Shown: piece after piece, positions 33,698 to 46,662 of the stretch
Numbering within the stretch: position 1 is the stretch's first letter
Layout: each line of letters starts with the position of its first letter
Source of the DNA: Malus domestica
Lineage: Eukaryota > Streptophyta > Magnoliopsida > Rosales > Rosaceae
DNA: 64,000 nt
Direction of reading: 5' to 3'
Assembly: GCF_042453785.1 (NCBI RefSeq)
Contig: NC_091677.1
Coordinates: 32,161,001 to 32,225,000, forward strand
Made by a program: the position numbers and the translations under genes
The notes under the pieces: generated by a model
The model's database searches: none
What the model was told of the DNA's origin: nothing
Seen by the model: only the letters and a program-made list of their open reading frames with translations

Positions 33698-33963
33698 CAT
33701 TAAAGTAAGGTTCTAGAAAACGCTAAGTGCTAGTCGGGCGGTAGGCTGGCGCCTAGCGCCTAGGCGGCTAGACGGATTTAGGTAAATTTCTTATATATTT
33801 TATGAATTAATTGAATTTACTATATCAAATGTAAATAATTATTGACTAATATGTTATTTCTTATAGAAAAACATACATATGTGAATGTTTTATGTAGATA
33901 TATAATATGTTTGCCTAGGAAAAAAAACAAAATATTATCTAAATAATTTATAATTTATATAAC

Positions 33964-34012
<49 letters not shown>

Positions 34013-34525
34013 AAACTTTTAAAAATATAGAAAGCCCACATAGTAGGTGGTTTTCATTATTAAAACCATGTCGTCTACCTCACATTTGCTCCTTCTCATC
34101 ACCCATCCACCTTGGGTGGTTTTCATAATTAAAACCATCAAAATCCATGGTTTTCATAATTAAAACCATCATCTTTTGACCTTGGACCACCACATAATGA
34201 AATGTTTAAGTCTCTCTCTCTTCTCACTCTTTCTTCCCTCATCTTCACAAACGAGCTGTAGAAATTCACCGGCAGCACTCTCTCTTCCCTCATCTTCACA
34301 TAAACAAGCTATAGAAATTTTTTGGGGATCTATTGCTACGTACGAGATCAAAAGTTGTAGATCCTTTGCGAAATCTACAGCAAGTTTGGGATTTGCAGCG
34401 AGATTCAAACCGCCTAGATTGCCGCCTAGCGAGCGCTTATGTCCTCCCTGCTTAACTGAACAGTTTGGTCTAAATCAGGTCAAAGCTCCGCCACCTAGGC
34501 CGATTTTTAGAACACTGCATTAAAG
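33698..34525. mobile_element. Non-autonomous hAT-type element
   Basis: The 812-bp element (33,706-34,517) is flanked by a perfect 8-bp duplication CATTAAAG (33,698-33,705 and 34,518-34,525), the size typical of hAT. The ends are imperfect inverted repeats (GGTTCTAGAAAACGCTA against GTGTTCTAAAAATCGGCCTA). GCCTAGGCGGC-type motifs lie near both ends, a TA microsatellite is at 33,967-34,009, and a 70-bp unit starting CTCTCTTCCCTCATCTTCACA occurs twice. It contains no transposase. Confidence 0.8.
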
Positions 34526-35571
34526 AGAAGAGAGAGTTCAGCTAAGTCATCTAATGAAAAACCTAATTTGGTATGAAATTCACTATCTATGAGATTCGAA
34601 ACTAAAACCTTTCACTACAAATTAAAATAAATACCATTACATCGTAATTGGCAATCTAGATTTAACTATCGCAAAGCAAAATGAAGTACGGACGAGAATT
34701 TCGCCTGCTCACGATTGCAAGTGTCGGGATGTGCTTTGATATTGTAGATTAGGGTTTTTCTTGTAATTGGGTTTGTTGTTGTTTGTTGGGGTTTGGGCTG
34801 CCCTTTTTATTTATTGGGCTTTGAGATTCTGTTTGAGCCTTTTATTGGTTATCTGTTGCCCTAGATTTTGGGTTGGTATGTGTGGATCCTTAATAATTTG
34901 AGCATCTTTATTATTAACTCAATAATTCCTCAATCGATCCTTATCCTTCGATAATTTGTATGCGTATGCTATAAAGTTAACCCCAAATGATGATCATAAG
35001 ACTATTAATTTCATTTGTTATGTAATTGTATGGATGTTGTTCATTGCTCTTGTTCTAAAGACACTGTGCATGTTGGGCTTTACAGTACCAATTGTCGTGA
35101 ATATTAATGATTTACTAATTAAATCACTCGATTCTCAAATAACTTATTATTTAAGTTACTTGATATTTAAGTGGTATTGATGTCACATCCCAAAAGTAAC
35201 CAACCCCTTATGAACACACATATGCATTTAACTTATGATATTCTTACAAGCCCACTTGATTAGAAGCTTCAGCTGTAATACTACACCGCAAAAGGTTTCC
35301 TTTCTGTTTATTAACATGGGATAAACTGAAACTTCTAAAATCCATACACAACAACCATCAAGGCAGGAAAGTTCACAACTCAAAAGAAATAAACTTAAAA
35401 GTGCAGTTAGACAAAGGTTCGCTGATTATATATTGTGTCATCATTTTGTTTTATGGAACATAAATGTTATTCTTACAATATTTTTCATACTACTTTATAC
35501 CGTCTCTTTAACAGAGATGAGATTTACATATGTTGGTGAGCCCTACCTCTATTAGAAATGTGATACAAATG
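34526..35571. other. Intergenic DNA, nothing recognised
   Basis: AT-rich sequence. A leader-like TTAGGGTTTTTCTTGTAATTGGG at 34,749 is reminiscent of a plant 5' UTR, but no gene follows. Confidence 0.4.
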
Positions 35572-35926
35572 TGGTAATAACAAAGGACAATTTGGTTGAA
35601 ATGCACTACTTGAAGGCAGTGATCAAGGACACTTCGTTTATTTTCTATTCCATTACTTATCCCCGGAATATCATCCCAAGGTGTGAAAACAAATGGTTAC
35701 CACATTAAAGCCAACACGCAAGTAGTCAATGTGTGGGACATTGGAAGAGAACCGAAATCAATCAATTCAGTTTACCTTGGCTATTATTGAGCTTTCTTTG
35801 GCAAATGTAGTGCAGAAGTCCGATTGGGAATTGGCAACATCAGATAAAGATTTAGACATGGCTGAATCCAACAGTTTGACCTTGCGTAAAAAATCCCCCC
35901 AAATAGCTATTGCAGTTCCATATTGA
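35572..35926 (+). pseudogene. CYP71-type P450 relic
   Basis: Recognisable pieces of exon 2 of the neighbouring P450 are [14 protein letters not shown], then the segment matching [19 protein letters not shown], then LANVVQKSDWEL and DMAESNSLTLRKK, ending at TGA 35,924-35,926. The stretch with PERF and the heme-binding Cys loop is deleted, frames shift, and exon 1 is missing. It is more diverged than the 26.4-kb copy, so it is an older duplicate. Confidence 0.8.
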
Positions 35927-36389
35927 TCATCAGCGTGCTAGGGCTTGCACATATTGGTGCACCCTCCATTGATGATGTGACTGGCACTATAACCACGTGG
36001 TTGTACTTATCTTTCTAATGTTGAAAAAACTCGTAAGTTTGAATCCTTCCATTGATGTGATTGGCATTACACAAAAAATGAATTATGTGACTGTAAATTT
36101 TTGCATCACACAAGTGAAAAATATAGAACATGCAACAAATAAACAACTACAAATTCTTTTTTGGCTAAGTGGATCGGCTGTATAAATCTTAAAATGAGCG
36201 TTGAGTTTTGGGTCAGGTCTTCTATTAGCTTCAAGTAGTACTATATGTCTTTTCTTAAAGTCTATTTCCAAGCCTTCTTACGTCTTCTTCTACATTTTTA
36301 TTCTTGAGTTTTTGTCTTATAATTGTATTTTCTAACCAAAGCATCTATAGGTCTTCAATTTATATATCTAAATCACTTTAACTGATTTT
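35927..36389. other. Intergenic DNA, nothing recognised
   Basis: AT-rich sequence between the P450 relic and the tandem repeat. No gene or clear repeat. Confidence 0.4.
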
Positions 36390-36806
36390 CTTCCATCTTA
36401 TCTTCAATTTCCATTCCTACTTTACCTATATCCACAAAACATGCCATCTTATCTTCACATGTCCAAAATATGCAACAAACAAACAAAATGATTTTTCTTC
36501 CATGTTATCTTCAATTGCCATTCCTACTTTACCTATATTCACAAAACATGCCATCTTATCTTCACATGTCCAAAATATGCAACAAACAAACAAAATGATT
36601 TTCTTCCATTTTATCTTCAATTGCCATTCCTACTTTACCTATATCCACAAAACATGCCATCTTATATTCACATGTCCAAAATATGCAACAAACAAACAAA
36701 ATGATTTTCTTCCATTTTATCTTCAATTGCCATTCCTACTTTACCTATATTCACAAAACATGCCATCTTATCTTCACATGTCCAAAATATGCAACAAACT
36801 AACAAA
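36390..36806. repeat. 106/107-bp tandem repeat, four copies
   Basis: The marker ATGCCATCTTAT recurs at 36,441, 36,548, 36,654 and 36,760 (spacings 107, 106, 106). Each unit ends with a CAACAAACAAACAAAATGATTTT-like tail. A 121-codon frame across it is a by-product of the repeat. Confidence 0.9.
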
Positions 36807-37257
36807 CAAAAAAAAGAGTCTAAACACGGCCACTCTTCACATGTCCAGAACATGCAACAAACAATAAAAAAGAAAAAATTTCATCTTCCGAGATAAAACA
36901 GGCAAATAGTACTTCTTCATTTTAAATCGGACTCAGTGGGTTGGTTGCCAAAACCAAGCAATAAACTAAACTAAAATACAATGTCAGTGCACGTGCATGC
37001 ATCGCCATGTTCAAAAAGATGCATAAAGTGTATTACATAAATTATGGAATATGTGTATTAAAAAATTAATAATTTAAAATAATTTTTTTTTTATTATTTT
37101 TATAAAAATAGGTAATGGAATAGAAGATAATTTTTCCGCCGTATTCATCTGTGTTTCCATTACAATGAAAATTTCTCCGCCGTATTATGTTGATGAAGAA
37201 ATATGCTAACCGTCTACTGATTGGTTCAATGTTATCTTCACCATGCCAAACCAATCA
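36807..37257. other. Upstream flank of the CYP71-type gene
   Basis: AT-rich promoter-side sequence with no gene. CCACTCTTCACATGTCCAGAACATGC at 36,830-36,855 is a partial fifth unit of the preceding tandem repeat. Confidence 0.4.
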
Positions 37258-37265
37258 TATAAATA
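37258..37265 (+). promoter_or_regulatory. TATA box of the CYP71-type gene
   Basis: TATAAATA lies 176 bp before the proposed start codon, within CAATCATATAAATAGACCC. Its position suits transcription starting near 37,290. Confidence 0.6.
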
Positions 37266-37440
37266 GACCCAACTCGTGTCACAAATAGCATGTACTCAAT
37301 TTCTTTTCCAAACCCACACATATTTGGGGTTTGTAGTTCCGTCTATTCAAAGCATTCATCTCTGGGGTTCCGAGTTTGATTCCTACCTTCTTCAGTACCT
37401 TGCTTTGTATAAAAAAAAATACAAACGCATACACGTAGAA

Positions 37441-39235
37441 ATGTTGAATGAGATCTTCACCTTGTTGCAATCTTCTTTATTCGCACTAGTATTTGTGTTC
37501 ATTTTCCTGATCTTCTTATTCAAATGTCTCTCAACTCCAATAGCCACAAACCCACCACCGTCTCCACGTAAGCTCCCAATAATTGGAAACCTTCACCAAC
37601 TAGGATTGTACCCTCATCGCTCGCTTCAAGCCTTATCTCAACTCCATGGCCCTCTCATGCTTCTCCATTTTGGAAGTGTCCCAGTCCTTGTTGTTTCTTC
37701 AGCTCAGGCAGCCAAGGAGATCTTGAAAACTCATGACCTCACATTTTCTGACCGACCCAAGTCCACCATCTTTCAGAAGCTCCTCTACAACTACAAAGAC
37801 GTCTCAACGGCGCCATATGGTGAGTACTGGAGGCAGGTGAAGAGCATATGTGTTTCTCATCTCTTGACCAACAAAAGGGTACAATCCTTTCGCTGTGTGA
37901 GAGAAGATGAAACCAAGTTGATGATTGAGAAAATAAATCTGTCTTGCAGTACTAACGAATCTTCAGTTGTGAATTTGACTGAAATGGTTGTGACTCTTAC
38001 TACTGATGTTATATGTAGAATTGCGTTGGGGAGAAAGTATTGTGGTGGAGAAGGAGGGAAAATGTTTAAGGAGATTTTGGGGGAGTTTATGGAGTTGTTG
38101 GGACGTCTTGTGATTGGGGACTATATCCCATGGCTTGCTTGGTTGAGCTGTGTCAATGGTTGGGCACTAAACTAGACAAGGTGGCTAAAAGGTTTGATGA
38201 CTTTTTAGATGGAATTGTTGAAGAGCATATAGATGGTGCAAAGAGTGGAGTTGAGCATGAGGAAAAGGACTTTGTAGACGTTTTGCTTTGGATTCAGAAA
38301 GAAAATCTAGCTGGTTTTCCTCTTGCTAGAGTTAGCATAAAGGCCCTCATCTTGGTAACTCAACTCACTTTAGTTCAATAAAACAACTATTTCTATCCGA
38401 TTGTGCTGCATAAACTTCTTTTGTATACATCGCACAGAAATACATATATTTATCTCTTTCATCACGTGACATTTTACATACATATGAATTATTAATATAG
38501 GTGACTCAACAGTTTAAATATTTTGTACTAGTCATACATAATGATATGAATAATATGGTCTATCTAGCGTTACTAGTCATAATAATTCTGTTATTCATTA
38601 ACGTCGGTGGATCATTCTCCTTGAAGGATATGTTTGCTGCTGGCACTGATACATATACAATCATAGACTGGGCAATGTCTGAGCTTTTAAGGCATCCAAG
38701 GGTGATGAAAAAACTGCAAAAGGAAGTAAGGGGAATAGCAAGAAGTAAAACCGAGATAATAACCGAGGATGATTTGGTTGGAATGCACTACTTGAAGGCA
38801 GTGTTCAAGGAGACTCTTCGCTTACATCCTCCAGTTCCATTACTAATGCCAAGAAAGTCAACCCAAGATGTGAAAATCCATGGCTACGACATTAAAGTCA
38901 ACACACAAGTCATAGTGAATGCATGGGAAATCGGAAGAGATCCCAAATCGTACGAAAAACCGGAGGAGTTTGAGCCAGAAAGGTTCTTGAATAGTGGTAT
39001 AGATTATAAAGGGAATGACTTTGAATTGATTCCATTTGGAGCTGGCAGGAGGGGCTGCCCAGGAATTCAGTTTGCCATGGCGGTTAATGAAATTGGTTTG
39101 GCAAATTTGGTGCATAAATTCGATTGGGAGTTGCATGGCGGAGCAAGAGCGGAGGATTTAGACATGACCGAGTCTACTGGTTTAACCAAACGTAGAAAAT
39201 ACCCTCTTAAAGCGGTTGCTATTCCATATTTATAA
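37441..39235 (+). pseudogene. Cytochrome P450, CYP71-type (near CYP71A), one frameshift
   Basis: Exon 1 is 37,441-38,354 and exon 2 is 38,627-39,235, joined in the phase usual for CYP71 genes ([12 protein letters not shown]). Visible are an N-terminal membrane helix (residues 8-28), the [13 protein letters not shown] hinge, the C-helix WRQVKS, the I-helix AGTDT, ETLR (ExxR), PERF and the heme loop [10 protein letters not shown] with its Cys. Such enzymes are ER-bound monooxygenases of specialised metabolism; the substrate is unknown. In exon 1 the frame is lost near 38,157 (VNGWALN then stop), and coding continues in another frame ([16 protein letters not shown]). One missing T in GGTTGGG would explain it. 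Apart from this base it looks complete, so a sequencing error is a real alternative. Two decayed relatives lie upstream. Confidence 0.9.
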
Positions 39236-41202
39236 TGTGCTTGCCATATTTTGTTCATGTTAACTTGCATATGCCATATGGAGGGCAATAATAAAGTTTA
39301 AGTTAATAATCATATATAGAGTAGATCGCATCTTCTTTTTTGAATAAAGTGTAGCACGGTGTGCTAAGAAAGTAAAAATAAATAAATATGTGCATCTATT
39401 ATATTTTGTATATAGTATTCTAAATTTAGTTTATTTTGATCATATATATAAAAGTACTAAAGCACTAATCAGTTAGTAACTTAATATAATGGTGACCACA
39501 CGGTGGGCTCACTCCACAATATTTTTCTAAGATTCTTCAAGTCCAATTCTTAACTTGACAACGCCTAAACAAAGGATTCCAAGATATTTCCAGTCAAAAA
39601 TACCACATATAATACAAGTATGATAATGGTTGAACAAGATTGTTGAACAAAGAGAGATGACTATGAGATGGATTGCTTGAAACCAAAGCTAGGAAAACGA
39701 GTTGTAAACCGCTCTTTCCAAGCTCGTGGAGCCTGTTTCAAACCAACCAGATTCGTGCAGCCGAAAAACTAAATGAGTAGTAGTAAATATCCGCCATGTG
39801 GTTGTGCCATATATACTTCCTCGGCAAGAAATCCATAAAATGTATCTGATTGCTTGATCTTCCCATTGAAATTTGCAGCAAGGGATACAACAAGTCTGAC
39901 AGTTGTGTTTAACTACAGCTCTAATTTATACTTGCAATCTATTACACCTGTCAAACGGTTAGAGCACTCACGTTTGCTACACTTAACAGAAGCCTCTATG
40001 ATGCTGCCTCTCCTCACTATCCCTTGCTCACAACTGGTGGAGTTGGATAATTACATGCTTGGAAACCATGATCACAGCCGTCCCATAACCTCACTTGATC
40101 GATATCACGAGACGACCAATATCAATGACTTACATGATACAAGTATATTATTACAATAGCATCTTGGTGAGTTGATATTATACTGTATATTTTACCCTAT
40201 TCTTAGTTATAATTTATTGGCTATTTTGTGAGAATTTTGATATTTTGAATTATATTTCCAATGTAGGACATTCGAATTCCTCTTGAGAAAAAAGTGATCA
40301 TACAAATTATGGAGTGATTCCATTTGAAGGATGTTTGTTGGTCTTTCTACTTGATTGTATCAAAGTTTTAGATTTTTCTACCAAATGATTAATTTATGGC
40401 GATGAAATAAAGGAGCAACGTGCAGTGCTGTCAAAGTGACGTTTTGGGCTTATTTGGCGTCCAAGATGGTATCTTTTGGGTTTGAGGCCTTTTGCAATTA
40501 TGTTCGGGAGATCTCAAGCTTTATTTCGAGTCATTTTGGGTATGTTTTAGAGCCATGAAGATCCAGAAACATGGGATTCTTTGTGGCTGTGTAGATTTCT
40601 CAAAGTTAGAAAATGATGTATTTTCTAGTTATCTTATTCTATTATATTTTCTTGTTTTATTCTAAGATATTTTCTAGGAAGGATTTTATTTTCTAGTAGT
40701 ATAAATAAGGCTATTTAGCCATTAGGATGGGGGAATGCATCAATTTGGAGAACTTAGCTATGCTTTGACGATTTGTATTTTTCCTTCAATGTGTTTTTTA
40801 TCCTTTTTCTATTTCAATAAAAATTCCTTTTGTTTTATGGTTGTTCGTAACTAATTTCCGTTTACTAGATGAGGCCACGAGCCTTACCATGAATATGTAG
40901 TATTTATTTAATTGCTTATGATATTATGCATGTACTTTGAATTATTAATCGTTGTGTTTAAACTGCCTCTGTATCTTAATGCTTAGCTACTATTAAGATG
41001 TTTAGATAAGTAATTAGATGTAATTCGGTCGAAATATAACCGGAGAATTGAGTATTGCTTCTTGTGATTGATAATTGTAATTTCACCTAAGACGAATATC
41101 ACGCTCTTAGGGTTGCATGATTTTTCAAAGGTTTTTCACAAAACTTTACATGATTGGGGTTTGATACTGCAATGAGTGAAACGCTAATCGGGCAGTCCCC
41201 AA
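39236..41202. other. P450 3' flank and intergenic DNA with an LTR-like piece
   Basis: Up to about 40,035 the sequence parallels the flank of the 26.4-kb copy. At 40,600-40,860 a block with TAGTATAAATAAGGC followed by GGGGGAATGCATC and CAATAAAAATTCC has the promoter/poly-A style of a solitary LTR. Borders and target duplication could not be fixed. No gene is supported. Confidence 0.4.
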
Positions 41203-43857
41203 TTAACGGGCATTGAGCTTTACATGTGCTTCTTTGGCTGCATCAGCATCTCCTGCCTCCTTACTAGCCTCTGCAGATGCCACGGAACTTGCACTCGGAA
41301 GATTATATTCAGCTGGTTTATCGCTATTTGCAACAATAATTTCTGCAGTGTTCTCTGTTTCTTTTGCCAGAACAGCATTATGTGCTCTCATTAGCTCTGC
41401 GACGATGGCATTGAACTTTTCATGTGTTTCTTTGGCTGCATCAGCATCTTCTGGCTCCTTACTAGCCTCTGCTGATACCATGGAACTTGCACTTGAAACA
41501 TTCTTTGGTGTAACCTTCTGACTCCTAGCATTGTGCTTCTTGCCGCTCATATGTTGTGACATCACCTTTGTATTGTTGGCACCCCTTTGGCACATTTCAC
41601 ACCAAAATTTAAATCTACTTTGTTTTGCTACATCTTCATTTCTCTCCAGTCCATCAGCCGTTTCAACCTTGTCTTTATTCTTCAAATCCCCTCCACACTG
41701 GTCTTCTGGCATTGACGGTTCCCCTTTGTCCTCTTTTGAAGTGCCTTGATCCTGCAATTTCTGGCCTGAACCATCACCGGTTTCATTATGGTCAAGCAGT
41801 GATTTCCTTACTTGTTTGGCCTCTAATTTGGAGCTTGTGATACCATTGGTCTCTTTAGGCTTAGAAAACTGTGTAGATGGTGCATTCCTGGAGCTCTTGT
41901 CCAGTTGCTGAGCTCTCAATTCCGCTTCCTTGGCCTTGTGCTTCTTACCATTTATGTGTTGAATTAAGCCTTTCTCAGTTGTTTCGCTAACCTGGCACAG
42001 GGTGCAACTCCATTCCTCCCTGGGTTTCTTTTTCAACCCAAATGGAGGCAGCTCACTAGAACCCACTGTTGGTGAACTTTTCCGCTTGCCCCCAGAAAGA
42101 TTTGGGTTAGTTTTTCCTGCAACAAAGATATTTATACACAGTACATACCAAGGCAGTCTTTTACAGTTCAATGCTAAACATCTGACTGATGGTAAAAACC
42201 TAAACAGCATTTCCAAATATGAAGTGCACTACCCTCTGCTGCAAATATAGAATGAATAATAGAAAAACAACTTGAGGTATTCGTAAGTTGAAAAGGCATG
42301 ACAGTGACTAGAAATGTGCTGTCTAGCAAATCTGCAAGATGTGTTTCAATTTTGGATACTACATTGCTGTTGCATAACTAAGCCGACAAATGAATGTAAT
42401 ATCAATAGTATCTATGCAGGCACACTCGTTCGCTTGACCCTAATAGCATTGAGTAAAAAATAAAAAAATAAAGATTCGAGATAATTAAGAAGGAATCTGT
42501 GTTTCCAAAGTAGTTATGCATAAGAGACGACATTTCTCACACAAGGCCACTATAAAGGACTGCTGCAAATACATAGGGTAACCTCCTCCAAGAGAACCCA
42601 CAAATGAAAATTCAATTTCCAACGATCCACCAGAGCCATTAATCCTGATTATTCTGTACCTTAATCAAACTGATGTCACTATAACAAATTGTCATAGTAA
42701 ACGATCCTAGTATAATGATCTGGGACAAATAATCTACATGATGAATGACTATGATGCCCCATTGAAACTGACTTTTAAAGTGCTGATCCACAAGCAAAAG
42801 GGCTACCACATGCCTACATAGCAAACCAATATAAACCTTGTTTGTCAATATTAGCATCGGTTATGGGCACAGCCACCTTAGGCAATGCAGACGCTACTAA
42901 GAACGCGTAGTCCTCTTCCTCTATGTGTTGTATTTGCAAAACAAAGACCCGAAAAGGTCATCCTGCAAACTCGAAATGTTTATTTTGCACTTTCATTGTA
43001 TTTCATGATTCAAGTGACATTATACAATCCGAAACAAATTGCCGATCTTGGAATGCAAATGATCATTCAATTTATCATTTACTTTGTCACATATAAACAG
43101 TAAAGCATAAACAGAACACTGTCAAATCAAATATAAAAAGTTTTAATGCGACTGACCAGTAAGATCAACTTGTTCTTGTTGCCGATGTCTGAAGGAGGAG
43201 GAAGTAGCGGCGGCGATGACATGAAGCCGTTGATCACAGGTTCCGACATCAGCAGTGGCAACGAGAACGAATCAAATGCGGTGGACGGCGACTTGAAGCC
43301 GTTGGTCACAGGCTCCGATATCGGCATTGTGCCAAACGAGAATGGTTCGAATACGAAGTTCTTATGAGCAGCGAACCGCATTGCGCCGAGTACTTCAGCA
43401 GGGGCTGTTTTAATAGCCAACTCTCGCTCCAACTTGAGCTCTCTCCTGACCTCCGCTTCAAGCTCTCGCCGTCGCGAAGTCTCAGCAGTGATAATGTCCT
43501 CCCTTATCCTCTCCTTCTCCAGCCGGAGCTCCATCATCCGTATCGGGTCCGGATTCCGGAAAACCGATTGTGGCAGCGGAAGTTTCGGTTGGGCTGAGAT
43601 CCCCGGTACGGTGGAAGTAATAGGAGCAGAAGTTTGACCTGTTCGGATAGATTAGCTCAGTGAGACATTTTGCCGAGCATGTGGTGGGCAAATTTTGAAG
43701 CGGAACTCAGAGCATAAAGGTTAAATTTACCTTGCGGAGATGGACGCTTGGTGATTGCAGCCATGATCAGGTGCTTTGCTTCGTACTGGAGTCGAGTTGC
43801 ATGATCTAACAACTCCCGCGCGCGTTCAAGGTCTGCAAATTCATCAGTTGCCGCCAT
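41203..43857 (-). CDS. U1-type (zf-met) C2H2 zinc-finger protein
   Basis: Minus-strand exons are 43,857-43,731 (MAATDEFADLERARELLDHA), 43,638 to about 43,157 (coiled-coil, Glu/Arg-rich, RLEKERIREDIITAETSRRR) and 42,116-41,203. The last exon has two fingers of the form C-x2-C-x12-H-x5-H, at about 42,008-41,940 (CTLCQVS...HINGKKH) and 41,596-41,528 (CEMCQRG...HMSGKKH). This spacing is typical of RNA-binding U1/matrin-type fingers; a nuclear RNA-related role is inferred. The junction of exons 2 and 3 is uncertain: the best donor (CTG|GTCAGT) leaves a phase mismatch, while a weaker one (GTCA|GTCGCA) keeps the frame. The C-terminus holds two copies of a segment around SAEASKE.xDADAAKE, and the protein stops just after the second, so it may be shortened. 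Confidence 0.75.
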
Positions 43858-45833
43858 GGTTTCACCTCCGGCGACGCCGCTAGAAGGTTGTTGTCCCGGA
43901 TTGTGAAAGTGACGCGCTGTTTGTCTCTACTTGGGGGGATGGATTTTCGAGAGTTTTGATTTTTGGGTGTTGAGGCATTTTTTTAATAATATTTTTATAT
44001 AGGGAGGCTATCCACACACCATGCTTAATTGATGTCTTTTGATCTTTTTCGATTCATTCGATCCGACAGTTGAAAATAAAAGGTGTGTGAGAATAAAAAA
44101 AAGTGTGTAGTGTGTAGATATCACATCATTTTTTTTATTTTTTAACAAACGACATTAAGAGAGAGGGAGGATAGGCTTAGCCGTACAATAGGCTATATTC
44201 TTTAGGTGTCTTAAGACAGAATTTAGGTTTTGAACAATGAATATCATCTAATCCTTCAAACTTAAATTTTAGGTCTAAAACATATTATGGTTTTAACGGA
44301 ATTTTATTTACTTTTGAGTTATGATTTCTTAATTCAATTGCACAAATGTTTCAATTTAAAAAAAAAAAGTTTGACAAAATGTAAAAAACAATCAAAATGT
44401 AAAAAAATTAAATGGTTTTAACGGAATTTTATTTACTTTTGAGTTATGATATCTTAATTCAATTGTACAAATGTTTCAATTTAAAAAAAAAAAAAAATTT
44501 TTTGACAAGATGTAAAAAACAATCAAACTTCAATACACAAACCAACAAACCAAACTTTAATACGCACACCAACCAAACTTTAATATACAAACCTACCAAC
44601 CTAAATTCAATACACACACCAACCAAACTTCAATATACAAACACCAGTCAAACTTCAATATACAAACCAACCAACCAACCAAACTTAACTACACACACCA
44701 ACCAAAATAATTATAAAGGTTGACTGTTGCTCGTAACACCATCCTTAGAAATCGCAACCAAAACCTCACATAAAGTTTCATCTTCTTTTTTCTTCCAATT
44801 TGGACCTCTTGCGTTTTGTCCTAAAGGCATCTTCAAAAAAAATTAAGGGAGAAATAAGGATATGAAAATTATATGATTAAGAAATTAATTTTGTGTTTTA
44901 CATTTTTTTTAAAATGAGTATTGAACATACACAAGAGTTTTACGTTTTTGTTATAAAAAAAAAATGTCGTATAAATGACATAGTTAGAAATCCTCTCCCG
45001 CTAAACTTAGGTTTAATGTTTTTGTAAGAAAAAAATAAATAAATAAATGTCGTACAGATCACGGTAGTTAGAAACCCTCTCCACAACAGAGAAACTAGAC
45101 TTCGCATAGTGGAGAAACTAGTTTTGCAGAGCATTGAAGCATTCCACCAAATCAGCATTTTTAAGTATTTGCATGGTTTAGACCTTTAGGCGGTAGAGAG
45201 AACGAGCAGAGACTAGTCTTGTTTTGCAAAACGTTAACGAACAGACCCTAAATTTTCACTTCTTTTTTTTCGCTCATAAATTGAGCCATCAATGTTTGAC
45301 TTAAGATTGTAAATAGCACAATTTTAGACTAAATTTTAGAAATGTTTTGAAAAATTATGATTTTTTTTTTAATAAGATACCAAACAGACCCTAATTTTTC
45401 ATTTTTTTCCGCTGATAAATTTGAGGCATCAATGTTTGACTTCAGATTGTAAAGAGCACAAAACTGGCTAGAGCCTAACTACATATATACCCTTTATTGA
45501 AAGAAAAATGTGAGATTAGAGTGATGGACGAACGTTATCAAGAGGAAAACAACAATTGCGGCGTCTTTCGGCCACTTCAAGCAGTGTACCAAGTGCTTTT
45601 TTGTTGACATGGGTTACGGGAGTTGCTATGCATCCGCACTTCTTGATCCAAAGCCAAGTTTACAGCACACCGATGGTAACAAATTGCTGTCGAGAAAAAG
45701 CGTTCACCGATCAGTGGTGCACAATGCAGAAGATGAAAATACCATAGGGTCGAGTCCAGGGACAAGTGAGTACCAATCTGGCAGTGGGATATTTCCAATT
45801 AAGCTGATGGAGCATAGATGACTGAGGGTCTTA
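43858..45833. other. Intergenic DNA with MITE and simple tandem repeats
   Basis: A copy of the 9-bp-duplication MITE family lies at 44,002-44,129. A unit beginning GGTTTTAACGGAATTTTA occurs at 44,289 and 44,413 (124-bp spacing). A CAAACCAACCAA minisatellite covers 44,525-44,705. A unit ending TCAATGTTTGACTT.AGATTGTAAA.AGCACAA occurs at 45,247-45,320 and 45,390-45,460. There is no gene. Confidence 0.6.
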
Positions 45834-46429
45834 TTATGTGACCAGAACACTTGATTCGAGCAATGCTAATCGGTTTTTGGTGAGAGTAATCTTCTCTTCT
45901 GTTTCTGCCGCCTTTTCTTGAACTCCACGGACAATATCTTCAGGAGCTTTCTCCACAAACTGCATGCGCAAAGCTGATATCGTCAGAGGTATGATACATG
46001 TGCATACATGAACAGCATGTACAGCATGCAAACGACTATGCTAAAGAAAGAAAGGACTCAACATAACATGCACGCATCATAACAAGAAATTACTATAACT
46101 CACTTTTATTTGTTTTCATTTAACACAAGATGCAAACAATTTAACGAAACTCCAGATGATGGATGTATCAAGCGGGCAGAATTGATGTTGGCAAAATTTC
46201 CAAAAGTTCCGGTTATCCAAAATTTCTAAACTCATCTTACCAAATGTTTTAGGTTTTTATTTAATTTTGGTTCGAAATCCAATCATTTCAGTCAATGGAT
46301 CCTTAGGGAACAAGACATGTAAAATACTTTCTCCGATCAATGCCAACTGCCAAGCGCTTAAATATGAGTTAAAAATATTCGTACTTTAGGAGAGCTGAGC
46401 CGAGCTTTAAGTCCATCATATTCTGTCTG

Positions 46430-46662
46430 TGTTAGGGTTCAAGTTACAGGTAAGGAAGGAAATGAAAAAGGATAAGGGAAAAGAAGAAATTAAAGACTAT
46501 TTTCATTCATTGTTCCTGAATTCATTACAAAAGGGGGATATATATCCATTCAACACAATAGACAAAATATCTCATAAGCTGAGTCATCACCTAACACCCA
46601 TTTACTACTGTACTAAGGATAATAACTTTGTATCGAGGGGCCTACACAGTAAGGACCTAACA
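46430..46662 (-). repeat. 3' LTR of the gypsy element (left on the plus strand)
   Basis: 233 bp, from TGTTAGGGTTCAAG to GGACCTAACA. The internal side carries a purine tract (minus strand CAGGGAAGGGTGCCA), the likely polypurine tract. Confidence 0.95.

Noticed and set aside
34169..34523. Two opposing frames of 79 and 115 codons
   Set aside because: They fall inside the hAT-type element, over its doubled 70-bp unit, and show no family resemblance.
36502..36867. 121-codon open frame with repeated sequence
   Set aside because: It follows the 106/107-bp tandem repeat and has no family resemblance; the repeat explains the open frame.
45556..45821. Small overlapping frames upstream of the last ValRS exon
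   Set aside because: They overlap on both strands in the 3' flank of ValRS without any recognised domain.
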